Below, one piece after another: positions 46,439 through 55,828 of a DNA stretch of 64,000 nt (its first letter is position 1; each line of letters begins with the position of its first letter). The notes beneath the pieces were generated by a model, which did no database searches, was not told where the DNA came from, and was given only the letters and a program-made list of their open reading frames with translations. Both the position numbers and the translations under genes were made by a program. Source of the DNA: DASUAS01 sp963720765 (GTDB taxonomy: Bacteria; Actinomycetota; Acidimicrobiia; IMCC26256; DASPTH01); the NCBI GenBank assembly GCA_963720765.1, contig CAVRGS010000001.1, positions 248,001 to 312,000 of the forward strand, given 5' to 3'.

Positions 46439-47551
46439 GTGCCCGTGGAACGCGTCCTCCTCGCCCAGCCCCGTGGCTTCTGCGCGGGGGTGGAGATGGC
46501 GATCAAGGCGCTCTCGTGGATGGTGCGGGTCTTCGAGCCGCCGGTCTACTGCTACCACGAGATCGTGCACAACCGGCTCGTCGTCGACCGCTTCCGCGAG
46601 CTCGGGGTCGTGTTCGTCGACGAGGTCGACGACGTCCCCGACGGCGCGCCGCTCATGCTCTCCGCCCATGGATCAGCACCCGAGGTGGTCGGCGCCGCCC
46701 GCGACCGGGGCCGGTTCGTGGTGAACGCGGTGTGCCCCCTGGTCACCAAGGTGCACCACGAGGCCAAGGTGCGCGCGGGCAAGGGCTTCACGGTGCTCTA
46801 CGTGGGCCACGCGGGCCACGACGAGGCCACCGGCACGCTCGCGGTCGCCCCCGATGCCATCCGCCTGGTCGAGCACGAAGACGACCTCGCCGATGTCCTC
46901 CCCACCGTCGACGATCCGTCGAAGGTGGCCCTGCTCGCGCAGACCACCCTCTCGCTGCACGACTGGGAGGGCATCGCCGACCGGGCCCGCACCGAATTCC
47001 CCGACCTGTGGACCGCGACCCGCAACGACCTCTGCTTCGCCACCACCAACCGCCAGGCCGCGGTGCAGGCGATCGCTGCCGAGGCCGACGCCATCGTGGT
47101 GATCGGCAGCGCGAACTCATCGAACACCGTCGCCCTGGCCAAGGTCGCCGAGGCCGCCGGCTGCCCGATCGTGGTGCGCATCGACGGCCCCGACGAGCTC
47201 ACCACCCTCGGGGAGCTGGGGGACGCACTCGGCGACGCACGGGTCGTGGGCGTGACGGCGGGCGCGAGCGCACCGGAGGACCTCGTCCAGGCCGTGATCG
47301 CGCGCCTCGCACCGACCGACGGCGTCGTGCCGGTGCACGTCACCGAGGAGGACGAGTACTTCCCGCCGCCGCGCGAGCTGCGCGAGCTGATGAACACGCT
47401 CGACGCCATCGCGCCCGCATTGTTCGGCGGGCCGATCCCTGGTGCCGCGCGAGACGGTGCGTTCAGCGACGACCGTCGCGTCGACGCTGTCCGACGTGCT
47501 GGCCGGTTAGCGCGCCAACCTCTCCGCGTCGTCGAAGCAGGCCTGGAGTGA
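46439..47551 (+). CDS. ispH: 4-hydroxy-3-methylbut-2-enyl diphosphate reductase
   Basis: About 370 residues. IspH is the last enzyme of the MEP isoprenoid pathway and holds an iron-sulfur cluster. The three cluster cysteines are seen: GFCAGVEMAIKAL, NAVCPLVTKVHHEA and NDLCFATTNRQAAVQ. HEIVHN and SAHGSAPEV are further markers, as is VTAGASAPEDLVQAVI. The frame stays open to 47551, but the last codons look random. The +1 frame reads STLSDVLAG and stops at 47508-47510, more like a natural C-terminus, so an indel near 47480 is possible. Confidence 0.9.
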   Translation: MPVERVLLAQPRGFCAGVEMAIKALSWMVRVFEPPVYCYHEIVHNRLVVDRFRELGVVFVDEVDDVPDGAPLMLSAHGSAPEVVGAARDRGRFVVNAVCPLVTKVHHEAKVRAGKGFTVLYVGHAGHDEATGTLAVAPDAIRLVEHEDDLADVLPTVDDPSKVALLAQTTLSLHDWEGIADRARTEFPDLWTATRNDLCFATTNRQAAVQAIAAEADAIVVIGSANSSNTVALAKVAEAAGCPIVVRIDGPDELTTLGELGDALGDARVVGVTAGASAPEDLVQAVIARLAPTDGVVPVHVTEEDEYFPPPRELRELMNTLDAIAPALFGGPIPGAARDGAFSDDRRVDAVRRAGRLARQPLRVVEAGLE

Positions 47552-48133
47552 GGTCTGCAGCTGCTCGGTGAGGAGCTTCGCCGCGCGCCGACGGGCCCGG
47601 CCTTCGAGCACGGGCGGGTCGAGCGGCTCACCGACCGACACCGCAACGCGGTGGATGCGCGGGAGCACCTTGCCCTTCGGGAGGATGTGCTCACTCCCGC
47701 CGATCCCGACCGGCACGATCGGCACGCCGAACTTCACGCTGAGGAACGCGGCACCGGCGAACAGCTCCGCGATCTCGGGGCCGGTGCGACGGGTGCCCTC
47801 GGGGAAGATCGCGACCGGTTCGCCGCGCTCGAGCACCGCTTCGAGCGCGCGCATCGCGCCGCGGTCGGCGGTGCCGCGCTCCACCTCCACCGCGCCGAGC
47901 GCGTCGAACAGCTTGCGACCGAACGAAGAGCGGAACAGGTCGTCCTTGGCCAGGAAGCGCACCGTGCGCGGGGTCACGTAGGCGGCGAACGGCACGTCGA
48001 GGATCGACCGGTGCGTCGGCGCGAGGATGTAGGCGCCCTTCGTGGGCACACGCTCCTTGCCGACGACGCGCACGCGGAACACCACCTTGAACACGCTGAG
48101 CACGACGGCGCGGGCGAACTGGTAGAAGTTCAC
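47507..48133 (-). CDS. plsC: 1-acyl-sn-glycerol-3-phosphate acyltransferase
   Basis: 208 residues. H-x4-D is H41-R-S-I-L-D46 (APTHRSILDVPF), FPEGTR is at 111-116, and VPIVPVGIGG is the fourth motif. It acylates lysophosphatidate to phosphatidate at the membrane. The ATG overlaps the cmk stop by four bases, a frequent cmk-plsC order. It ends tail-to-tail with ispH. Confidence 0.9.
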   Translation of the reverse strand: MNFYQFARAVVLSVFKVVFRVRVVGKERVPTKGAYILAPTHRSILDVPFAAYVTPRTVRFLAKDDLFRSSFGRKLFDALGAVEVERGTADRGAMRALEAVLERGEPVAIFPEGTRRTGPEIAELFAGAAFLSVKFGVPIVPVGIGGSEHILPKGKVLPRIHRVAVSVGEPLDPPVLEGRARRRAAKLLTEQLQTSLQACFDDAERLAR

Positions 48134-48808
48134 GAGCTGCCTGCCGGCCCGAAGGCCCGGTCGGCACGCACCAGGAGCTCGGCGATCACTTCGTCGGCGG
48201 TGACGTCGCTCGTGTCGATGACCACTGCGTCGGGCGCGGCATCTTCAGGACGGGTCGCTCGTCCGAGGGTGCCGTCGGCCCGGTCACGTCGGTTGAGCGC
48301 GTCGCGGACGGCGTCGGCCTCGACGGCCCGCTGCGCGGCCGCCTCGTCGCGCTCGGCGGCGGGCCGCGCGCACGTCGTCGCGGGCGGTGATGAACACCTT
48401 GAGCGGAGCATCCGGGAGCACGACCGTCCCGATGTCACGGCCCTCGACCACGCCCCCGCCGTGCTGGCGCACCCAGGCTCGCTGCCGGTCGACCAGCACC
48501 GCACGCACCGACGGGTGGCTCGACACCTGCGACACCGCGCCGGTGACCCGCGGGCCCCGGATCTCGCCGGACACGTCGGTGCCGTCCAGCGTGGTCACTC
48601 CCCGCTCCACCGTGATGTCGGCCGTACGCGCCACCGCCGCGACCGCGTCGGCGTCGTCGAGGTCGACGCCCGCGTCGAGGGCAGCCAGCGCGGTGGCGCG
48701 GTACATGGCGCCGGTGTCGAGCGTCGGCAGCCCCAGCGCGGTCGCCACGCCGCGGGCGACCGTCGACTTGCCCGAGCCGGCCGGGCCGTCGATGGCGATG
48801 ACCTTCAC
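48130..48808 (-). CDS. cmk: Cytidylate kinase (frameshifted)
   Basis: About 226 residues. P-loop GPAGSGKST (8-16); GLPTLDTGAMYRATALAALD, VVEGRDIGTVVLPDAPLKVF and the C-terminal PDAVVIDTSDVTADEVIAEL. It phosphorylates CMP and dCMP with ATP. The frame breaks near 48370 in the CMP-binding region: one base removed gives ARAERDEAAAQRAVEADAV. GTG 48808 starts ten bases after the aroA stop. Confidence 0.9.
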
Positions 48809-48818
48809 GAACCGACCA

Positions 48819-50148
48819 TCACAGGTGGCCCCCGGTGAGCGCAGCGAGATGGGTGGTGAACTCGGGGTACGAGGTGGCGACCGACTGCCAGCCGCGCACG
48901 CGCGTCTCGCCGTCGATCGCACCCGCGGCCACCGCGCCCGCCATCGCGATCCGGTGGTCGCCATGGCTGTCGACCTCGCCCGGCTGCAGCCGACCGCCCC
49001 GCACCACCAGGCTGTCGTCACCCGCCTCGACCCCGACCCCGAGACGGGTGAGCAACTCGCGCACGGTGGCGATGCGATCGCTCTCCTTCACCCGCAACTC
49101 GGCCGCGTCGCGGAACTCGGTGACACCCTCGGCACACGCGGCGGCGACCGCGAGCACCGGGATCTCGTCGATCACCCCGGGGATCTCGGCCCCTTCGACC
49201 GTCGTGCCCCGCAACGGCGCACTGGTGACCCGGAGCTCACCCACGGGCTCGCCGAGCTGGTCACCCGTGTGCACGATCTCGATCACGGCACCCATCCGCA
49301 CGAGCACGTCGACGAACGCGATGCGCGACGGGTTGAGCGCGACGCCTTCGACCACCAGCTCCGAACCGGGCGTGATGGTGGACGCCACCACCCAGAACGC
49401 GGCCGACGACGGGTCACCCGGGACGACGAACTCGAACGGCGACGGTGCACCCGCGGTGACGCGCACCGCGCGCTCGTCGACCCGGACGACCGGCGCGCCG
49501 AGGGCAGCGAGCATGCGCTCGGTGTGGTCGCGGCTCGCGGCAGGCTCGACCAGTTCGGTGGTGCCGGTCGCCTGCAGGCCGGCGAGCAGCACCGCGGTCT
49601 TCACCTGCGCGCTCGGCCACGCCGAGGCGGTGCGCGCAGCCGGTGAGACCTCCACCGCGCACGACGAGGGGCGGCTTGGTCCCGCCTTCGCGTCCGTCGA
49701 GCCGCGCGCCCATGGCACGCAGCGGTTCGATCACGCGTGCCATCGGTCGCTCGACCAGCGACTCGTCGCCGGTGAGGACCGACAGGAAGGGACGGCCCGC
49801 GAGCAGGCCGGTGAGCAACCGGACCGCCGTCCCCGAGTTGCCGCAGTCGAGCACGGTCGCCGGTTCGGTGAACGCGTCGAGGCCGTGCCCGTGGATCGCG
49901 ATCGGGCCGGCATCCTCGCCACCGGAGGTGGTGGTGCTGCTGCCCTCGTCCACCACTGCGACGCCGAGGTGCCCGAGCACCGTGCGGGTGCGGCCGACGT
50001 CTTCGCCGCCCGCGAGCCCGGCGACGCGTGACCGGCCGTCGGCCATCGCGCCGAACAGGAGCGCGCGGTGCGACATCCCCTTGTCGCCGGGGACGCGCAG
50101 CCGGCCCCGCAACGGTCGGGGCCCGTGCAGTACGAGCTCGTCACTCAC
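48819..50148 (-). CDS. aroA: 3-phosphoshikimate 1-carboxyvinyltransferase (EPSP synthase, frameshifted)
   Basis: About 443 residues. VPGDKGMSHRALLFGAMADG and LDCGNSGTAVRLLTGLLAG are the first active-site segments, AFWVVASTITPGSELVVEGV and RVKESDRIATVRELLTRLGV the later ones, SHGDHRIAMAGAVA the C-terminal one. It joins phosphoenolpyruvate to shikimate-3-phosphate. The frame breaks at 49614: dropping one G gives LGVASAQVKTAVLLAG, matching the family. GTG 50148 is used. Followed by cmk, as in many actinobacteria. Confidence 0.92.
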
Positions 50149-50197
50149 GGGTTCCCGCTCTCGGTGCGGAGCACCAGGGCGCTCGGCCCCCGCTCAC

Positions 50198-51292
50198 TCA
50201 TGCGAGTGGCGTCCGGGCGACGTGGTAGCCGTGCGCCTGGAGCGCCAGTTCGAACGCGTCGAGGTTGCGCTCGGCGACGACCAACACGAGCACACCGGCG
50301 CGCCCTTCGAGCGAGTGGGCGATCTCGAGGTCGGCGATGTTGATGCCCAAGCGCGCCGCGAGCGTGGTGACCTCGGCGATGACGCCTTCGCGGTCGGGGA
50401 CGGGGACTCGCAGCTCGACCAAGGACTCCTCCACCGGCAGGCCGGTGGGCAGGTTGCGCCGGGCCGCCCGCGCGTCGGCCAGCAGCGTGAGGAGCGCGTC
50501 GCGATCGCCCCCGGCGACGATGCTGCGCACCCGCGTCAGCTCGTCGAGGTAGGCGTCGAGCGCGCCGACGATGGCATCGCGGTTGGCCAGGCAGATGTCG
50601 GGCCAGATCGCGGGATGACTGGCCGCGATGCGTGTCATGTCGCGGAACCCGCCCGCGGCGAGGCGCAGGAGCACCGCATGTTCCTCGCTGCCCCGGTTGG
50701 CCACGTTCATGAGCGTCGAAGCCGCAAGCTGCGGCACGTGGCTCACCACCGCCACCATGGCGTCGTGCAGCGCCGGGGCGACCGCGATCGCCTCGGCGCC
50801 GAGATCGCTCACCCACGACCGCAGCTCGGCGAACACCTCGGGGTCGGTGCGTCCCGTCGGCGTGAGCACCCAGGTCGCGCCCACGAACAGATCGGCGCTC
50901 GCACCGGCGAGGCCCTCCTGCTCCGATCCGGCCATCGGATGACCGCCCACGTAACGGGCCGAGGCCTCGGGACGGGCCGCCTCGATCGCAGCGACCACCG
51001 GAGCCTTCACCGAGCCGACGTCGGTCACCAGGCCGGCGCCGGCGTCGAGCACGCCGATCACCACATCGGCGACGTGGCCGACCGGCACCGCGACCACGGT
51101 GAGGTCGGCGCCGGCCACTGCAGACGCGAGGTCGGGCGCAAGCTCGTCGACCGCGCCGGCGTCGAGCGCGGCCGTGGCGTGCTCGGCATCGTGGTCGAAG
51201 CCGCGGACGATCACGCCGGCGCGCCGGAGCGCGAGCCCGATCGACCCCCCGATCAGACCGGTGCCGACGAGCGCGACGGATTTGGGCTCGGC
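50198..51292 (-). CDS. tyrA: Prephenate dehydrogenase with ACT domain
   Basis: 364 residues from GTG 51292; GTG 51328, which overlaps aroH, is the alternative. The Rossmann start is SVALVGTGLIGGSIGLALRR (GxGxxG), then VTDVGSVKAPVV, GGHPMAGSEQEGLAG (catalytic His) and a helical domain. A C-terminal ACT domain (about 280-355: VELRVPVPDREGVIAEVTTL) suggests tyrosine feedback. It converts prephenate to 4-hydroxyphenylpyruvate with NAD(P). Between aroH and aroA. Confidence 0.9.
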   Translation of the reverse strand, partial: AEPKSVALVGTGLIGGSIGLALRRAGVIVRGFDHDAEHATAALDAGAVDELAPDLASAVAGADLTVVAVPVGHVADVVIGVLDAGAGLVTDVGSVKAPVVAAIEAARPEASARYVGGHPMAGSEQEGLAGASADLFVGATWVLTPTGRTDPEVFAELRSWVSDLGAEAIAVAPALHDAMVAVVSHVPQLAASTLMNVANRGSEEHAVLLRLAAGGFRDMTRIAASHPAIWPDICLANRDAIVGALDAYLDELTRVRSIVAGGDRDALLTLLADARAARRNLPTGLPVEESLVELRVPVPDREGVIAEVTTLAARLGINIADLEIAHSLEGRAGVLVLVVAERNLDAFELALQAHGYHVARTPLA

Positions 51293-51305
51293 CACGGACG
51301 CGCCG

Positions 51306-51689
51306 TCAGCCAGCGTCGGTGTCGGCACCGGCGAGGTCGGCCCGCAACGCGGCGGCGCCCTCGAGGAACACGTGCTGCAGCTGGTCGCGCGGGCGTTCGG
51401 TGTAGCAGTGCACGAGGACGCGGATGCAGTGGCGGGTGCCGTGCGCGACGTCCTGCTCCTGCGCCCCGAGCAGCGCGACCTGGTCGAGCCCGAGTGCCGT
51501 GCGGGCCGCGCTGGCCGGGAACTCGGCGGTGAGATCGGGAGTGCTGGTGAAGAGGATGCTGACGACGTCGTCCTGGGTGAGGTCGTTGCGCGCGAAGAGC
51601 TCCTTCACGAGCGTGGCCGTCTTGGCGCCGATCTCGGCCTTCGAGTCCTCGGTGCACGTGATCGCGCCGCGCAGGGCCTGGAGTCTCAT
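51306..51689 (-). CDS. aroH: Chorismate mutase, AroH type
   Basis: 127 residues, the size of the trimeric Bacillus AroH class. RLQALRGAITCTEDSKAEI, FTSTPDLTAEFPASAARTAL, HGTRHCIRVLVHCYTE hold the conserved active-site arginines and Cys. It turns chorismate into prephenate, the substrate of the next gene, tyrA. The start is ATG 51689; TAACCT lies ten bases upstream. Confidence 0.92.
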   Translation of the reverse strand: MRLQALRGAITCTEDSKAEIGAKTATLVKELFARNDLTQDDVVSILFTSTPDLTAEFPASAARTALGLDQVALLGAQEQDVAHGTRHCIRVLVHCYTERPRDQLQHVFLEGAAALRADLAGADTDAG

Positions 51690-51702
51690 CGGGTGAAGCA
51701 GG

Positions 51703-52509
51703 TTAGCCCGGGGTCTCGTGGCGATCGGAGGGGTTGGCGGACGGGTCGGCCGACGGGTCGGCGGACGGGTCGGCCGGCGAGTTGGACGCGGCCTCGTACA
51801 ACTTCCGCACCTCGGCCTGCGTGAGCGCGCGCCACTCCCCCGGCTTGAGCGAGCCGTCGCGCAGCGGACCGATGCGCACGCGCACCAACCGGACCACCGG
51901 GTGACCGACCGCCTCGCACATGCGCCGCACCTGGCGGTTCCGACCCTCGTGGATGCCGAGTTCGACCGCAGCGGTCTCGCTCCGCCGTTGCACCACGTTG
52001 ACGCGCGCAGGTGCGGTGAGGCCGTCGTCGAGCTCGACGCCCTCTCGCAGCGAGCGCACCGCGGCCGGCGATGGATCGCCTTCCACCTCGGCCAGATACG
52101 TCTTCACCACACCGAAGCGCGGGTGCGTGAGCAGATGCGTGAGGTCGCCGTCGTTGGTGAGGAGCAGCAGTCCCTCGGTGTCGTAGTCGAGTCGACCGAC
52201 CGGGAACACTCGCGGCGTCTCCGGCACCAGTTCGACGACGGTGTGACGACCCTCGGGATCGGACGCGGTGCTCACGTAGCCGGTCGGCTTGTTGAGCAGG
52301 TAGTACACGAGGTCGTCGCGCACGACCACCGACACCCCGTCGAGCGCGACCGCATCGCGCTCGGGATCGACGCGACGACCGAGTCGCGCGACCTCACCGT
52401 TGACGGTGACGCGCCCGTCGGCGATGAGCTCCTCGCACACGCGGCGCGAGCCGAGGCCCGCGCGCGCCAAGACCTTCTGGAGACGCTCGCCCTCGTGCAG
52501 TTCGGGCAC
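51703..52509 (-). CDS. rluB: Ribosomal large-subunit pseudouridine synthase (RluB-like)
   Basis: 268 residues. N-terminal S4 domain (ERLQKVLARAGLGSRRVCEE), then the RsuA/RluB catalytic domain with the Asp in VFPVGRLDYDTEGLLLLTND and IHEGRNRQVRRMCEAVGHPV. It isomerises a uridine in 23S rRNA. The last 25 residues contain ADPS repeats from a 12-bp tandem repeat, an appended tail of no evident function. It follows scpB by six bases, the usual order in Gram-positive genomes. Confidence 0.92.
   Translation of the reverse strand: MPELHEGERLQKVLARAGLGSRRVCEELIADGRVTVNGEVARLGRRVDPERDAVALDGVSVVVRDDLVYYLLNKPTGYVSTASDPEGRHTVVELVPETPRVFPVGRLDYDTEGLLLLTNDGDLTHLLTHPRFGVVKTYLAEVEGDPSPAAVRSLREGVELDDGLTAPARVNVVQRRSETAAVELGIHEGRNRQVRRMCEAVGHPVVRLVRVRIGPLRDGSLKPGEWRALTQAEVRKLYEAASNSPADPSADPSADPSANPSDRHETPG
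51737..51772. repeat. 12-bp tandem repeat, three copies, in the rluB 3' end
   Basis: GCGGACGGGTCG, GCCGACGGGTCG and GCGGACGGGTCG follow each other and decay on both sides. On the minus strand they encode A-D-P-S repeats. Confidence 0.85.
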
Positions 52510-52515
52510 GCCGCG

Positions 52516-53181
52516 TCAGTCGGATTCGGCGGAATCGGGTTCGTCGGCCGGCGGCTCGGCATCGGCGCCGTCGTCTGTCCCGGCGTCGCCGAGCGTGGGG
52601 TCGGTGCTGACGCGCAAGCCCCGCTCGAGCGCCTCCACCACCGACGCGTCGGGGACGAAGTCGCCGAGCGACGGGAGCGCGTCGAGCGACGGCAGACCGA
52701 GGCGCTCGAGGAACTCCCGGGTGGTGCCGTAGAGCACCGCGGCGCCGGGGCCGGGGTCGCGACCGACCTCCTGCACGTAGCCGCGCTGCAACAGCGTGGT
52801 GAGCGTGGCTTCGACGTTGACCCCGCGGATGGCCGACATCTGGCCGCGCGAGATCGGTTGCTTGTAGGCCACGATGGCGAGCGTCTCGAGCGCGGGGCCA
52901 GACAAGCGCGCGTGCTGGCCCTCGAGCACGAACCGCTCGACGTACGGCGCGAGGTCGGGATGTGTCTGGAAGCGATACCCGCCGGCGACCTGGGCGAGCA
53001 CGAACCCGCGCCCGGTCTCCTCGTACTCGCGCGCGAGCTCGTCGCACAGCGCCTCGACCCGGGTGACCGGCAGCTCCACGAGCTGCGCGAGGAGTCGCGA
53101 CTCGACCGGCTCGGTGGACGCCAGCACCACGGCTTCGATGGCGCGGCGCGCGACGAGGTCGGACTCGGTCGGTTCGGTCAC
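52516..53181 (-). CDS. scpB: Segregation and condensation protein B
   Basis: 221 residues. Two winged helices: AIEAVVLASTEPVESRLLAQ...ELAREYEETGRGFVLAQVAG and LSGPALETLAIVAYKQPISR plus MSAIRGVNVEATLTTLLQRG. An acidic tail follows (GDAGTDDGADAEPP). ScpB bridges ScpA-Smc in chromosome condensation. GTG 53181 overlaps the scpA stop. Confidence 0.92.
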   Translation of the reverse strand: MTEPTESDLVARRAIEAVVLASTEPVESRLLAQLVELPVTRVEALCDELAREYEETGRGFVLAQVAGGYRFQTHPDLAPYVERFVLEGQHARLSGPALETLAIVAYKQPISRGQMSAIRGVNVEATLTTLLQRGYVQEVGRDPGPGAAVLYGTTREFLERLGLPSLDALPSLGDFVPDASVVEALERGLRVSTDPTLGDAGTDDGADAEPPADEPDSAESD

Positions 53182-54065
53182 GCCAGTGAGTCTTCGGTGG
53201 TCATCTCGATCTTGACCTCCGGAACGTCGGGAAGATCGCCGTCGTCGTCGAGCTCGATCTCGTCGACGTCGTCGCGGGCCGCGACGCCCGAGTCGTCCCA
53301 GTCGTCGAGGCTGGCGAGATCGAGCGCGGTCTCGCCGTCCTGCAGGCGTCGCACCATGAGCTCGCCGAAGTTGGTGAACTGCGTGAGATCGACCATGCCC
53401 TGCTTGTACAGCTCGAGCACCGCGAGGAACCGCACGATCACCTCGAGCCGGTGCGGCGCACCCGACACGAGGGCGCGGAAGCTCATGGGCTCGGTCGTGG
53501 GCAGCAGGCGGAGCACCGACTCGACCGCGTCGCGCACGCTCGCCCGCACCGGCGCCACGTGGTCGGTGTCGACGATGACGACGGGCGGCGCCGACATCGC
53601 GCGCAGGGCGGCGGCGCGCAGGGCGGCGGGCTTCACCCGCTCGAGCGGATCGGGCGCCATCCACCGGTACGGCTCCTCCGGGCCCACCGTGCGCGCCACG
53701 CTGCGATCGGCGCGCCGGATCAGCGACTCGAGCGCCTTCGCCGCGTCCTTGAACGTCTTGCACTCGAGGAGGCGCGCCAACAGGAGATCGCGCTCTTCGA
53801 AGCGCAGCAGCTCCTCGTCGAGCTCGAGCTCGTCGAGGCCCGGCAGCAGCCGACGGGCCTTGAGCTCCACCAACGTCGCGGCGATGAGCAGGAACTCGGT
53901 GGCGACGTCGAGGTCGAGCTCCTCGAGCAGGTCGAGCTCGGAGATGTAGGCGTCGACGATCTCGCTGAGCGAGACCTCCCAGAGCTCCACCTCCTGCTTG
54001 AGGATGAGGTGGAGGAGCAGGTCGAAGGGTCCCTCGAACACCGGGGTGCGGACCGCGTACGACAT
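53178..54065 (-). CDS. scpA: Segregation and condensation protein A
   Basis: 295 residues, kleisin of the bacterial SMC complex. N-terminal FEGPFDLLLHLILKQEVELW and the LKARRLLPG segment contact Smc; the C-terminal winged helix (FRALVSGAPHRLEVIVRFLA, LELYKQGMVDLTQ) contacts the other end. Start ATG 54065 has a TACGCT box seven bases upstream; the upstream in-frame region is not coding. First gene of the scpA-plsC run. Confidence 0.92.
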   Translation of the reverse strand: MSYAVRTPVFEGPFDLLLHLILKQEVELWEVSLSEIVDAYISELDLLEELDLDVATEFLLIAATLVELKARRLLPGLDELELDEELLRFEERDLLLARLLECKTFKDAAKALESLIRRADRSVARTVGPEEPYRWMAPDPLERVKPAALRAAALRAMSAPPVVIVDTDHVAPVRASVRDAVESVLRLLPTTEPMSFRALVSGAPHRLEVIVRFLAVLELYKQGMVDLTQFTNFGELMVRRLQDGETALDLASLDDWDDSGVAARDDVDEIELDDDGDLPDVPEVKIEMTTEDSLA

Positions 54066-54072
54066 CGGGTCG

Positions 54073-54078
54073 AGCGTA
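54073..54078 (-). promoter_or_regulatory. TACGCT -10 box, leaderless scpA operon
   Basis: On the minus strand TACGCT is followed by CGACCCG (seven bases) and ATG 54065. Confidence 0.5.
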
Positions 54079-54141
54079 CCGGCCGTCGACCCCACCGAAG
54101 GGCATCCCGGCAAAGTCATCGGAGGGCCCGGACACCCCTTG

Positions 54142-54147
54142 TAGTCT
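54142..54147 (+). promoter_or_regulatory. TAGTCT -10 box, leaderless trpS
   Basis: TAGTCT is followed by CACCCGCC (eight bases) and ATG 54156; TTG precedes it directly. Confidence 0.5.
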
Positions 54148-54155
54148 CACCCGCC

Positions 54156-55160
54156 ATGCCGCGCGTGTTCTCGGGCATCCAGCCCACCGGAGAGATCCAC
54201 CTGGGCAATTACCTGGGCGCGGTGCAGCACTGGGTGGCGGCCCAGGAGCAGTCGACGGACCCGGACCAGACCCTCTACTGCGTGGTCGACCTCCACGGCC
54301 TCACCCTGCCGTGGGACACCACCACCTATGCCGAGGCCACCCGCCGCACTGCGATGCTCCTGCTCGCCTCCGGTCTCGACCCCGAACGCTGCACCCTCTT
54401 CGTCCAGAGCCACGTGCACCAGCACACCGAGCTCACCTGGCTGCTCAACTGCATCGCCACCTTCGGCGAATTGGGCCGGATGACCCAGTTCAAGGAGAAG
54501 TCGGAAGGCCGGGAGTCGGTGAGCGTCGGCTTGTTCGACTACCCGGTGCTCATGGCCGCCGACGTGCTCGCCTACGACACCGAACGGGTGCCGGTGGGCG
54601 ACGACCAGCGCCAGCACCTCGAGCTCGCCCGCGACATCGCCATCCGCTTCAACCATCGCTGCGGCGACACCCTCGTGGTGCCCGAAGCGAGCATCCCGCC
54701 GGTGGGCGCGCGGGTGATGGACCTCCAGCACCCCATCAACAAGATGTCGAAGTCGGCCGACTCGCCCCAGGGAACGATCAGACTGCTCGACGACCCGACG
54801 TCGATCACCAAGCGCATCAAGAGCGCGGTCACCGACTCCGACAACGAGATCCGCTTCGACCCCGCGGCCAAGCCGGGCGTGTCGAACCTCCTGCAGATCC
54901 TGGGGGCGGTCACCGATCGCCCGGCCGACGACGTCGCCGCCGACTTCGCGGGGTCCGGCTACGGCGCGCTCAAGGGCGCGGTCGCCGACGCGGTGGTGGA
55001 GTTCGTGCGCCCGTTGCAGGAGCGCTACGCCGAGCTCGAAGCCGATCCCGCCGAGGTCGCCCGCATCCTCGCGTTGGGCGCCGACCGCGCCGAGGCGATC
55101 GCGGCGACGGTCATGGTGCGCGTGCGCGACGCAGTGGGCCTGCTTCCTCGGGGCGACTAG
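54156..55160 (+). CDS. trpS: Tryptophan-tRNA ligase
   Basis: 334 residues, class I aminoacyl-tRNA synthetase. HIGH-type motif GEIHLGN (12-18) and KMSKS (196-200) are both present; CVVDLHGLT and VPVGDDQRQHLELARD shape the tryptophan pocket. Length is typical. It is transcribed alone with the channel-like gene, whose GTG overlaps the trpS stop by one base. Confidence 0.95.
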   Translation: MPRVFSGIQPTGEIHLGNYLGAVQHWVAAQEQSTDPDQTLYCVVDLHGLTLPWDTTTYAEATRRTAMLLLASGLDPERCTLFVQSHVHQHTELTWLLNCIATFGELGRMTQFKEKSEGRESVSVGLFDYPVLMAADVLAYDTERVPVGDDQRQHLELARDIAIRFNHRCGDTLVVPEASIPPVGARVMDLQHPINKMSKSADSPQGTIRLLDDPTSITKRIKSAVTDSDNEIRFDPAAKPGVSNLLQILGAVTDRPADDVAADFAGSGYGALKGAVADAVVEFVRPLQERYAELEADPAEVARILALGADRAEAIAATVMVRVRDAVGLLPRGD

Positions 55161-55823
55161 TGGCCGACGAGCTCGACGACGCCGCCGCGCCCGACTCCGA
55201 TCCGAACCCGCGGTACCGCCGCCGCTCGGAAGAGCTCGAGTTCGACCGGGTCGCGTTCTTCAGCGACGCGGTGTTCGCCATCGCCATGACCCTGCTCGTG
55301 GTGGGCATCGGCATCCCGCACGTGCGGGAGTCGAAGATCGCCGAGCACCTCCGCGACAAGGAGAGTGAGATCTTCGGCTTCGCACTCAGCTTCCTCGTGA
55401 TCGGCCTCTACTGGCTGGCCCACCACCGGTTCTTCACCAAGCTCGTCGCCATCGACGTCCGCTTCATGAAGCTCAACCTCGTGTACCTCGGGGCGATCGC
55501 CTTCATGCCCTTCCCCACCGCGCTGGTCGGCCTCTACGGCGACCAGGAATCGGTGGTCGTCATCCTCTACGCGGTGACGCTCACGTTCGCCAGCCGCGCT
55601 CGACGCCTGCCTCTTCTGGCACGCGCAGCGGGCCGGGCTCCTCCGGAAGCCGCTGACTCCACGGGGCTTCCGCAACTACGTGTTCGCCGCGCTCGCGCCG
55701 GCGGTGATCTTCGCGCTCTCGATCCCGATCGCGCTCGTGGACCCCCGCCTCGCGGTGCTGTCGTGGCTGCTCATCTTCGTGGCCGAAGCCCTCCTCGGGA
55801 AGTTCCTGCCTGCGACCGACTGA
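55160..55823 (+). CDS. TMEM175/DUF1211-like membrane protein (frameshifted)
   Basis: About 220 residues after repair. The first helix holds RVAFFSDAVFAIAMTLLVVG, the family motif of TMEM175 potassium channels; bacterial members conduct K+ weakly. Six membrane segments are expected per protein. The frame breaks at 55594-55595: dropping one C gives TFASALDACLFWHAQRAG, and the rest reads through to ALLGKFLPATD. Ion selectivity cannot be judged. Confidence 0.82.
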
Positions 55824-55828
55824 CACCC

